NCBI GenBank assembly: GCA_964523295.1
Contig: CAZGAH010000062.1
Location: 1 to 24,511, forward strand
DNA: 24,511 bases
Direction: 5' to 3'
From: CAZGAH01 sp964523295
GTDB taxonomy: Bacteria > Desulfobacterota > Desulfovibrionia > Desulfovibrionales > Desulfovibrionaceae
The notes under the pieces are model-generated. The model was not told the DNA's origin, did not search any database, and was given only the letters and a program-made list of their open reading frames with translations. Positions 1 to 6,980 of this stretch are shown piece after piece (the stretch's first letter is position 1; each line of letters begins with the position of its first letter). A program made the position numbers and the translations under genes.

Positions 1-1980
1 CGGGCGCCTGACCTGCTCGCCGTGTTCTGCGCCGCCCTTGCCGGGCTTTTGCTTGTGCTCGGGTATGCCGGCTTCATCTCTCTTCTGCAGCGTTACAGCG
101 AATACGAGTATATGGTGGTCAACCCGGGCGATTTGCTCGTTCTGGCCCTGTTTCTCATGTTCCCGGTTTCGCTCTGCTCCGGCGCGTTGTTCACGGCGCT
201 GGGGCAGAGTCTGTACGGTCGTTGCGCCGCTCCGGCACGCGCCGCCGGGCTGCTGACGCTGGCCAACACGCTCGGCGCCACGATCGGCGCGATGCTGGCC
301 GCGTTCGTGCTGCTGCCCGGCCTTGGCATGGAGCGTTCATTTTTTTTACTCGCCGCCATGTATCTGTTTGTCGCTGTGCTGGCCGGAGCGGGAGCCCGGA
401 GCGAAGGTGCCGGACGTCAGCGTCTTTTCCCGGCGATCGCGCTTGCCGGGCTTCTCGCTGGCCTGTGCCTGTTTCCCTTTGGTCGGATGAATGATTTTCT
501 GCGCCTGTCGACAGCGGAATTCGAGCAGTTCGATTTCAAGCCGCACGTCATCAGAGAGGGGGTCCAGGACACCATTCAGTATCTGCGGCAGGATTTCCTC
601 GGCCTTCCGTACAGCTACCAGCTCGTCACCAATGGATTTTCCATGTCCGGAACCGGATTGAGCGCCAAGCGCTACATGAATTTTTACGTCTACTGGCCAC
701 GCGCCGTTCATCCGGAGATGCAGGACGCGCTGCTGATCTGTTTCGGCGTCGGCAATACTGCCAAGACCATGACCGAAGACCGCCATTTCCGCCGCATCGA
801 CATTGTGGACATCTCAAAAGACATCCTCGACCTGAGCGCGGTCGTGTTCGCGCCCGAGGCCAATCCCATCCACGACGCGCGCGTCCACACCCACGTCGAG
901 GACGGCCGCTTCTTTCTTCAGACTACAACGCGCACCTTCGACCTGATTACCGCCGAGCCCCCGCCCCTGATCGTGGCCGGGACGGTCAATCTGTACACCC
1001 GGGAGTACTTTCAGCTGCTCTACGACCGGCTGAACGAGAACGGCATCGTCACCTACTGGCTCCCGGTCTACCAGGTGACGGAAGCGGAGACGAAGTCCAT
1101 CATCCGGGCCTTTACCGACGTGTTTCCGGATGCCTCGCTCTGGATGGGAAAAAGCCTGGACTGGATGCTCGTGGGCACGCGCAACCTGTCCACCCGGCCC
1201 ACGGAAGACGCCTTTACGCGGCAATGGCGGGATCCGGTCGTCAGTCAGCGCCTGGTTGCGCTGGGTTTCGAGCAGCCCGAGCAACTGGGCTGCCAGTTCG
1301 TGGCCGGCCCGGACGAGCTGCGCCGGCTGGTCAGGGACAGTCTGCCGCTCGTGGACAACTTTCCCAAGCGGATACTGGACCGGGAACGGAATCTGAGCGA
1401 CGATCTCCAGATATATCTCGCGTTTCAGGATGCGGACAAGGCCAGGGAGCGTTTCGCGCGCTCTTCGTACATCCGCGCACTATGGCCCGCGGCGCTGCGG
1501 GAGCGGACCATCGAACAGTTCCCCGTGCAGCACGCTATCAATGCCTGGTTTCACCCCGGCAGGGGGCCGGGCATCGATTATCCGACAGCCTATCGGCTGT
1601 TGACCGGCACGACGCTGCGAACCCTGCCCCTGTGGCTGCTCGGGAGCGACGCCGCGTATCAGGAGATAGTCGATACGCTGCTGGCCCGGGATGCCTCGCT
1701 TACGCCGGGCATTGCCCTGCAACTTGGCGTCCGTGCCCTGGCGGACAGAACGTATCAGGAGGCGGCGCACTATCTCGCGCAGGCGGGAAACGCCTTGCCG
1801 GACCCGGAAATCGCCTCGCTGGAGATATTCTCCCTGATCCTGGCCGGAGACCGTGAACAGGCCGGAGAGCGGGCTGCGGAGCTTGCCCGGCGTAAAGGAG
1901 CGCTCCCGGCGTCCATCCGGGACTTCTTCAACTGGCTGGAGCGCGCCGACGGGCCGGACGTCGCAGACAAGGGGAAGTGA
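1..1980 (+). CDS. Membrane-anchored spermidine synthase-like protein, 5' partial
   Basis: The reading frame is open to base 1, so the gene starts upstream of the window; the GTG at 22 is only the first in-window start codon. The first ~165 residues hold several hydrophobic segments separated by short polar loops, as in the membrane half of fused MFS/spermidine synthase-like proteins. Residues ~235-400 look like a SAM-binding Rossmann domain: a glycine-rich strand-turn (LLICFGVGN), an acidic strand end (IDIVDIS), VEDGRFFL, and a stretch ending in ITAEPPP where true synthases have the catalytic Asp region. The C-terminal ~150 residues look helical and TPR-like. True polyamine synthesis is doubtful because such membrane fusions are mostly uncharacterised. 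It converges on the next gene, with only 9 bases between the two stops. Confidence 0.75.
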   Translation, partial: RAPDLLAVFCAALAGLLLVLGYAGFISLLQRYSEYEYMVVNPGDLLVLALFLMFPVSLCSGALFTALGQSLYGRCAAPARAAGLLTLANTLGATIGAMLAAFVLLPGLGMERSFFLLAAMYLFVAVLAGAGARSEGAGRQRLFPAIALAGLLAGLCLFPFGRMNDFLRLSTAEFEQFDFKPHVIREGVQDTIQYLRQDFLGLPYSYQLVTNGFSMSGTGLSAKRYMNFYVYWPRAVHPEMQDALLICFGVGNTAKTMTEDRHFRRIDIVDISKDILDLSAVVFAPEANPIHDARVHTHVEDGRFFLQTTTRTFDLITAEPPPLIVAGTVNLYTREYFQLLYDRLNENGIVTYWLPVYQVTEAETKSIIRAFTDVFPDASLWMGKSLDWMLVGTRNLSTRPTEDAFTRQWRDPVVSQRLVALGFEQPEQLGCQFVAGPDELRRLVRDSLPLVDNFPKRILDRERNLSDDLQIYLAFQDADKARERFARSSYIRALWPAALRERTIEQFPVQHAINAWFHPGRGPGIDYPTAYRLLTGTTLRTLPLWLLGSDAAYQEIVDTLLARDASLTPGIALQLGVRALADRTYQEAAHYLAQAGNALPDPEIASLEIFSLILAGDREQAGERAAELARRKGALPASIRDFFNWLERADGPDVADKGK

Positions 1981-1989
1981 ACCCGGCGG

Positions 1990-3174
1990 CTACTGCGCCC
2001 GGATGATGACCAGCCCCTTGGAGCCGAGACCCGACGACAGCCGGGTTCTTTCGGCCTTTGCCTCGTCCGCGTTTTGGAAGGGTCCGAAGACCACGCGGTG
2101 CCAGATTCCCCGCGCGCCGAGATCGACGCGCAGCGCGCTGGCCTGAAATCCCTTGGCCTGCAGCTGTCGCAAGCGGGTTTGGGCCTCAGAGGCGGTCTTG
2201 AACGAGCTTTCGATGATGACGAACGGCCCCTGGCCCGCGGCGGCTCCAGCCTGGCCTGCAGACGTGGTCTGGCCTCCATCGCCGGGTGCGGGAGTCGCGC
2301 GTGGCGCCTGCGCGGTGGGGCGTTGCGTAGCGGAAGGCGTCGGTGCTCCCCCGGAAAGCGTCGGTAAGGGCGCCGAGGCCGGCCGGGCAGGGTGCGCAGA
2401 CGCCTTCGGCAAGAGTGCCGGATTGGCGGGATCGAAGGGGACCGGTCCAGCATCCTGGCCGGGAGCTGGCGCGGCCGGCTGCGGCGCATCGAATTTCTGG
2501 CTACTGAGCACCCGCTCCTGGAACCCCTCCTTGGATACCTTGACTTCGACCACCTCTTCTTCCGTCCCTCCCTGCATCATGGGCCGGACCTCGGCGGGCT
2601 TGCGGGTCTGGTTGGCAAAGGCCTTCAGGCGTTGGCCCGCGTCGAGGATGGTCTGTTCCGCCAGGGGCCGCTGCTCCGCTCCGGCCAGAGCGATCGCCTT
2701 GGTGGCGAATTCGCTGTCGCGTGGATCCCCTGCTGCCTGGAACATGGCGGCCAGGAAGGCGTACGGCACCCAGTGTTTTGGCGCCAGGGCCACGGTTTTT
2801 TCAAAATAGTTTTTCGCATCGAAGTACATTCCCAGCTGAAAGGCTGCCAGGCCGGCGCCCTCAGTGGCAATGGCCAGGTCCGGAGCGTTGCCCAGGGCCT
2901 CGGCGAACAGCATCAGCGCCTCGCGCCAGTTGCCCTGCAGGAAAAAGACGTAACCTTTGCGGTACGCGACCGAGGCCTTGGCCGCGCCCTTGGCCGCGGC
3001 GTTGTCGTACTCCTGCATGGCCTGCGGGAACTGCCCGGCCTTGAAAAGCTCGTCGCCGCGCCGTTCCTCTTTCGTGGTGGTCGGGGGCGGCGAGAGCGTC
3101 GACGTGCCGTGCGCGGCACAGGCGGCCAGCATCCCGACGAGCACAGCCAGCACGACGAAGCGTAATCCGTTCAT
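1990..3174 (-). CDS. TPR- and SPOR-domain outer-membrane lipoprotein
   Basis: The chosen ATG (3172-3174) opens a classic lipoprotein signal: a basic start, a hydrophobic core, and a lipobox LAAC with Cys at residue 19. The longer frame to 3231 would bury this signal, so I rejected it. Residues ~35-190 form TPR-like helical repeats (DELFKAGQFPQAMQEY, GYVFFLQGNWREAL, GLAAFQLGMYFDAKNYF). A Pro/Ala/Gln-rich linker of about 100 residues follows. The last ~75 residues are a SPOR domain (FVIIESSFKTASEAQTRL to the end), which in known families binds septal peptidoglycan stripped of stem peptides. The likely site is the periplasmic face of the outer membrane, at division sites or in envelope maintenance. 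It follows umuD on the same strand with 60 bases between. Confidence 0.8.
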   Translation of the reverse strand: MNGLRFVVLAVLVGMLAACAAHGTSTLSPPPTTTKEERRGDELFKAGQFPQAMQEYDNAAAKGAAKASVAYRKGYVFFLQGNWREALMLFAEALGNAPDLAIATEGAGLAAFQLGMYFDAKNYFEKTVALAPKHWVPYAFLAAMFQAAGDPRDSEFATKAIALAGAEQRPLAEQTILDAGQRLKAFANQTRKPAEVRPMMQGGTEEEVVEVKVSKEGFQERVLSSQKFDAPQPAAPAPGQDAGPVPFDPANPALLPKASAHPARPASAPLPTLSGGAPTPSATQRPTAQAPRATPAPGDGGQTTSAGQAGAAAGQGPFVIIESSFKTASEAQTRLRQLQAKGFQASALRVDLGARGIWHRVVFGPFQNADEAKAERTRLSSGLGSKGLVIIRAQ

Positions 3175-3234
3175 GGGAAAGGTCTCCCGGTCGCGAGGAC
3201 GGCCCGGCGCGGTGGCGTCGTCCGTGACCATCGT

Positions 3235-3714
3235 TCAGACTTTATGAATGACATAGCTGACCACGCCCCAGATTTCGAAGCTGGCCTCGCTATCGATTTC
3301 GATCGGCTCGTAGTCCGGATGCTCGGGCACCAGAAACAGGCGTCCCCCGGACGTACGGATGCGCTTGACCGTCAGCTCCCCGTTCAGGGCCGCGATGACG
3401 ATCCGGTTGTTGCGGGCCTCCAGCGCGCGATCGACAACAAGGATGTCGCCGTCGGTAATGCCCGCGTCGCGCATGGAATCACCGACGACGCGCACAAAAA
3501 AGGTAGCCTCGGGGTGCCTGACCAGGTGTTCGTTCAGATCGAGCTGTTTGTCGATGAAATCGTCAGCCGGCGAGGGGAAACCGGCGGGCACCACCGCCAG
3601 GTACAGGGGCAGCGACAGGTCGCTACGCCGCTCGAATCCGAACAATTCCAGCCCAACGGCCCGCATCCTGCCGGCAGGCATCCTGTCCGGCGAAGGCCCA
3701 TGCAATTCGTCCAT
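3235..3714 (-). CDS. umuD: UmuD-like S24 self-cleaving peptidase
   Basis: A 159-residue protein closely resembling UmuD, the SOS protein that cleaves itself with RecA* and then joins UmuC as DNA polymerase V. The Ser-Lys dyad is visible: Ser80 in VVGDSMRDAGI and Lys117 in ELTVKRI. A plausible Ala-Gly cleavage site lies at 44-45 (PAGFPSP). The part before cleavage is longer than the roughly 24 residues of the E. coli protein. The ATG at 3714 is preceded by GAGAG and by a good promoter; the open frame upstream to 4401 lacks these and overlaps the gene on the other strand, so it was not used. No umuC is adjacent: the next gene downstream is a lipoprotein. It could instead be a LexA-type regulator, but there is no room for a DNA-binding domain. 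Confidence 0.85.
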   Translation of the reverse strand: MDELHGPSPDRMPAGRMRAVGLELFGFERRSDLSLPLYLAVVPAGFPSPADDFIDKQLDLNEHLVRHPEATFFVRVVGDSMRDAGITDGDILVVDRALEARNNRIVIAALNGELTVKRIRTSGGRLFLVPEHPDYEPIEIDSEASFEIWGVVSYVIHKV

Positions 3715-3738
3715 TTGCACTCTCTCTTGAATTTTTTT

Positions 3739-3767
3739 ACTATAAAGGGAATAGGCAAAAGGTTCAA
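3739..3767 (-). promoter_or_regulatory. Sigma-70-type promoter of umuD
   Basis: On the minus strand there is TTGAAC at 3767-3762, a 17-base spacer, and TATAGT at 3744-3739, which is close to consensus at optimal spacing. Transcription would start near 3731, some 17 bases before the umuD ATG. I see no E. coli-type CTGT-N8-ACAG SOS box overlapping it. Confidence 0.65.
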
Positions 3768-3909
3768 GCCTCGCGAACGCGGACGCCCGGTCGCCCGGTC
3801 CGGCCTGCTCGTCGCGCTGGCCCTGGCCTTGATGCTGCACTCTCTGCCCCTGGTCTTCTCCTGCGCCAGCCAGGTCCGCGAAGCACCCTGCAACCCGAGA
3901 GCCGAGACC

Positions 3910-4461
3910 ATGACCATGCCCCGTTTCGCCGAAGTCCTGCTGCTGCTGCTCTCCCTCCTGGCGCTGCCCGGACTGGCCTTTGGCGAGGCTGCAATTTCCG
4001 GCGCCTTCGGCTATACCCTGGGTGAGGCGCTGCATCCGCAGCCCACCGAGCGGACCGTCGAGGGCTATCCGATTTTTCGTTTCACCCCCGAGGGAGAGGA
4101 GCGGCTGTTCGCCAAGGCTCAGCTGCGGCTGACGCCAGACACGGGAAAGATATTCGATATCAGCGCCGTCGCGCTGTTTCCGGCCAAAGAGGCTGCCGAG
4201 GCAGCGCTTTCGCGGCTGAAAAAGACGCTGGAGTCCCGTCACGGCAAGGCCACCTCGCGCACCGTGGGCCACGGCGTTCTCTACTCCATAACCCGAAAAG
4301 ACCGGCGCTTGCTGTTCTTCGCCCGCGAGGCGACAGGAGCGGACGGCTGGCTGCTGTACGTCAACTACGCAGATATTGAGCTTTACCGCAAGGCCCGGCA
4401 AGCCTTGTTCAAACGGGTTCCACCGGCCGAGGCGCTGGGGATGCGTCCGCGTCGGCGCTGA
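3910..4461 (+). CDS. Small exported protein of unknown function
   Basis: I do not recognise this family. The ATG at 3910 opens a 183-residue protein beginning with a strong Sec signal (MTMPRF, a leucine-rich core, then LPGLAFGEA with likely cleavage near AFG/EA). The mature part is mixed alpha/beta with YTLGEAL near its start and a basic, proline-containing tail (MRPRRR). An in-frame ATG at 3916 is an alternative start, and the ribosome site before either is weak (GAGAGCCGAG). The frame is open upstream to 3244, but that stretch lies antisense to umuD and would hide the signal peptide, so I excluded it. It probably acts in the periplasm. It diverges from umuD and converges on the metallo-hydrolase gene. 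Confidence 0.65.
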   Translation: MTMPRFAEVLLLLLSLLALPGLAFGEAAISGAFGYTLGEALHPQPTERTVEGYPIFRFTPEGEERLFAKAQLRLTPDTGKIFDISAVALFPAKEAAEAALSRLKKTLESRHGKATSRTVGHGVLYSITRKDRRLLFFAREATGADGWLLYVNYADIELYRKARQALFKRVPPAEALGMRPRRR

Positions 4462-4522
4462 GAGTACGTACAGCTTTGGTGTGCTTGCCCTTTTTTTCGC
4501 CAGATACGCTGGAGCATCACTC

Positions 4523-5152
4523 TTATGCCGGCGTTTTCTGGCAAAAAAACGGATTGTCGCGCTTTTCCCGCTCTACGCTCGTGCTCGGGCCGTGCCCGGG
4601 GTAGATCAGCGTGCGATCGGGCAGGGAGAAGATGCGCTCGCGCACGGACCGGAACTGGGCCGCGCTGTCGCCGCCGGGAAAATCGGTCCGGCCGACGGAA
4701 CCGCGAAACAGCAGGTCGCCGACGAACACGACCCCGGCATGGGGGAAGTGAAAGGAAAGGCCTCCAGGCGTATGCCCGGGCGTATCGAGCACGAATGCCG
4801 GCTGGTTCAACAGGGTCATCCGGCCCGGGTGCGCTGGCTCGAACTCGAAGCCCGGCACTGGGGGATAGCCGTCCCTGCCGCCGTGGCCAATGACCAGATC
4901 GTGCAGATAGGCATCGGCCTGGCTGGCCAGGACGCAGGCGCCCGTGCCCCGGACCAGCTCTCGCACGCCGCAGATATGGTCGGCGTGCAGGTGGGTGCAG
5001 AGCACGTGCGTGCAGGTTAACCCGTGCGTGTGCAGGTGCTCGAGCATGGGTTCCGGACTTTCGCCCGCGTCGATGACTACGGCCTGCCCGCCGGCGTCGA
5101 GCACGTAGCAGTTGGTCTGTAACTGACCCAGGATGAAGGTGGCAATGCGCAC
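4523..5152 (-). CDS. MBL-fold hydrolase, glyoxalase II/YcbL-like
   Basis: A 209-residue metallo-beta-lactamase-fold hydrolase. The metal-binding motif THLHADH gives His54, His56, Asp58 and His59; His127 lies in DTPGHTPGG, Asp146 in VGDLLFRGSVGRTDFPGG, and His187 in YPGHGPS. The order and spacing fit the short, one-domain glyoxalase II relatives such as YcbL, which hydrolyse thioesters like S-lactoylglutathione; the long C-terminal substrate domain of classical GloB is missing. The protein is probably cytosolic, since no signal is seen. It is a single gene, with a strong hairpin upstream separating it from the next minus-strand gene. Confidence 0.88.
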   Translation of the reverse strand: MRIATFILGQLQTNCYVLDAGGQAVVIDAGESPEPMLEHLHTHGLTCTHVLCTHLHADHICGVRELVRGTGACVLASQADAYLHDLVIGHGGRDGYPPVPGFEFEPAHPGRMTLLNQPAFVLDTPGHTPGGLSFHFPHAGVVFVGDLLFRGSVGRTDFPGGDSAAQFRSVRERIFSLPDRTLIYPGHGPSTSVEREKRDNPFFCQKTPA

Positions 5153-5189
5153 GGCGGAATGCTCAGTCGGTTCGCTGCGGCGTTCGCTA

Positions 5190-5237
5190 CCCCGCTCCGG
5201 CCCGACGGGCTGACGTGCCGGTCGGGCCGGAGCGGGG
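5190..5237 (-). terminator. Strong intergenic hairpin, probable terminator
   Basis: A perfect 17-bp inverted repeat (5190-5206 against 5221-5237, starting CCCCGCTCCGG) has a 14-base loop and sits just past the stop of the small exported-protein gene. There is no T-run after the stem on the minus strand (an A-run on the plus strand precedes it), so it would be a terminator without the usual U-tract, or a processing or attenuation hairpin. Confidence 0.5.
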
Positions 5238-5244
5238 CGAAAAA

Positions 5245-5577
5245 TCAGAATTCGAGCACCAGTCCCTCTTCGCAGAAGTCGAAGATGACGGGTTCGGATT
5301 CGCTGCCGTCAGCAAACACGGCCTTGAAATACTGCTTGCAGTTTTCGCCTTCCGCACTCTTGTCCCAGACCAGCGTATCCGTGGCGCCCGAGGCTATCCC
5401 CGAGCCGATGTCGAAATGCCCCCAGCTCTTTCCATCTTCGGAAACAAAAATTTTGGTGATTTTACTGCTCGTGTTGTTATGCACCTTGAACTCGAAATCC
5501 GCGGCATGAACCGTCCCTGCGACCAGCAACAGCAGCATTACGAAAAGCAGCATTACGCCTTTGCCCCGGTGACACAT
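5245..5577 (-). CDS. Small exported protein of unknown function
   Basis: A 110-residue protein. The ATG at 5577 has a good ribosome site (GGGAG, about 8 bases upstream) and opens a Sec signal: a basic start (MCHRGKG), a leucine/methionine-rich core and a likely cut after GTVHA. The mature ~80 residues look like a small beta-sandwich (FEFKVHNNTSSKI, IFVSEDGKSWGHF) with two cysteines (ENCKQYF and FDFCEEG) that could form a disulfide after export. I do not know a named family; small single-domain proteins of this kind occur as periplasmic orphans. The longer frame to 5646 lacks a ribosome site and hides the signal. It is divergent from the GNCQ gene. Confidence 0.7.
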   Translation of the reverse strand: MCHRGKGVMLLFVMLLLLVAGTVHAADFEFKVHNNTSSKITKIFVSEDGKSWGHFDIGSGIASGATDTLVWDKSAEGENCKQYFKAVFADGSESEPVIFDFCEEGLVLEF

Positions 5578-5683
5578 ACACTTCGCTCCCTGGTTGTTTG
5601 TTTTCGCCACGTGGCCCGCCGCCTCTGACGTGATACTAAGCACCACTATCCGTCTTTCCGGAGGGCGTCAATCGGGCGTAGGC

Positions 5684-5701
5684 CTGGTATTTTTTTTGCA
5701 A
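5684..5701 (+). promoter_or_regulatory. Sigma-54 (-24/-12) promoter
   Basis: The sequence CTGGTATTTTTTTTGCAA has TGG at 5685-5687 and TTGCA at 5696-5700, with the invariant GG and GC at the standard spacing (second G of the -24 element 11 bases before the G of the -12 element). Transcription would begin near 5711, ~50 bases before the ATG at 5761. A sigma-54 activator gene lies second in the same transcription unit. Confidence 0.6.
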
Positions 5702-5760
5702 ATAATTTCGGCACACCGGCACATCCGCCGCTGTCAGATCCCTTTCGCCGAGGTGCTGCC

Positions 5761-6933
5761 ATGATCTATGTGTTCGGCAACTGCCAGATGGAATTTCTGG
5801 CCCGATCCCTGGAGGCGAGGTCGCTGCCCGTCGTGTTTCGCAGCCTGGCCTCGCCGCTGACCGATGCCAGTCATCCGGGCATTCCGCCACTGCTGGCGGA
5901 GATGGACCGGCAGTTCCATTTCGAGCCCTATCTGCACGGGCGCACGCTCTTCAATCAGTTCGTCATGCTCGATCCCGACGAGCGGCCGGAGCTGATCGTC
6001 ATCAATCTTTTCCATGAAAACGAGCCCCTCTTTGCCCACAAGGAGGCGGGCTACGTCTTCTTTATCGATCCCTTTGTCTGGGACGCGCAACCCGGCCTGG
6101 AGCGCTGGATGAAGCGCCATTTCCAGCTCCTGAAACCCAATCCGGAGACCTGTCTCAAGCGTTTCGCCGGACTTGTGACCCGGCTCCGGCAACGCTGTCC
6201 CGACGTGCCGTTGCTCATCGTCACCCGATTGACGCACTACCCCGCCTTCGGTCCCCGCCCTTTTTCGTACCTCAAGGGCTGGGATACGGTACAGCACGCG
6301 GCGGGGACCCGGCTCCGGCAGCTCGCCGAGGAACTGCCCGATTGCCACATCCTGGACATGGACCGCGTATTCGCGGGCATCTGGGCTGCCGGCGAGCCGG
6401 ATATCGCCGCCCACTGCCCCTTTCTGCGGGTCACCATCCACGAGACCGAGGGCCGGCCCTGGCGCATGGACCTGCAACGCGACGTGGAGCACGTGGGCAG
6501 CATGTGGCCCAGGCTGGCGGAAAAGATTCAGGACTTCGTGCAGGAGCGCCGCGTGCGCTATGACCATGCGGAAAGCCCGCCCGAGGCCTGGTCCCGGCCC
6601 TGCGCTCCGGAACGGCTCGAAGAAGCCGATCTGGCCCGGATGCTCGGCTCGGGATCGAACTATTTCTGCGCCCGTGCCCTGGGCGCGCTGTTGCAGACTC
6701 CTGAATACGACGCCACGCCGCTGCTCGCCGCGTATGGCGCGTCCTTTCCCGTCTGTCACAATCTGCTGCACATGGTTGACAACTACGGCCGCATCCACAA
6801 CAATCCCGAGCTGGCTGCCTGGTGCCGGGCCCACCGCCCGGCCGCTTCGGCATTCGAGGACAACGGCCCGGCCTACCGCCGTCAGTATCTGGAACGTCTG
6901 GACCGTATCGAACGTCGCAGTCTGGGCGAGTGA
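5761..6933 (+). CDS. WcbI/SGNH-like GNCQ-motif protein
   Basis: A 390-residue protein opening with MIYVFGNCQ. The GNCQ motif at residues 6-9 right after the first strand is the hallmark of the WcbI family, SGNH-hydrolase-like proteins linked to capsule or polysaccharide modification. A later DVEHVGSMWP block (~residue 240) carries the second conserved His region expected of this fold. The last ~100 residues form a helical extension (NLLHMVDNYGRIHNN) that I cannot assign. No signal peptide, so it is probably cytosolic. The start is supported by GAGGTG about 8 bases upstream. It is followed 47 bases later by the sigma-54 response regulator, probably on one transcript. The substrate is unknown. 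Confidence 0.7.
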   Translation: MIYVFGNCQMEFLARSLEARSLPVVFRSLASPLTDASHPGIPPLLAEMDRQFHFEPYLHGRTLFNQFVMLDPDERPELIVINLFHENEPLFAHKEAGYVFFIDPFVWDAQPGLERWMKRHFQLLKPNPETCLKRFAGLVTRLRQRCPDVPLLIVTRLTHYPAFGPRPFSYLKGWDTVQHAAGTRLRQLAEELPDCHILDMDRVFAGIWAAGEPDIAAHCPFLRVTIHETEGRPWRMDLQRDVEHVGSMWPRLAEKIQDFVQERRVRYDHAESPPEAWSRPCAPERLEEADLARMLGSGSNYFCARALGALLQTPEYDATPLLAAYGASFPVCHNLLHMVDNYGRIHNNPELAAWCRAHRPAASAFEDNGPAYRRQYLERLDRIERRSLGE

Positions 6934-6980
6934 TCCAGCCCGGACGGATGGCCGGCCGACCGGCTGCGTACGGGGGATTC

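Noticed and set aside
2153..3165. Plus-strand open frames opposite the TPR/SPOR lipoprotein
   Set aside because: Arg/Gly/Ala-rich shadow translations, with no ribosome site or domain.
3715..4401. Long N-terminal extension of umuD on the minus strand
   Set aside because: It lies antisense to a signal-peptide gene, lacks homology to UmuD, and the ATG at 3714 has both a ribosome site and a promoter.
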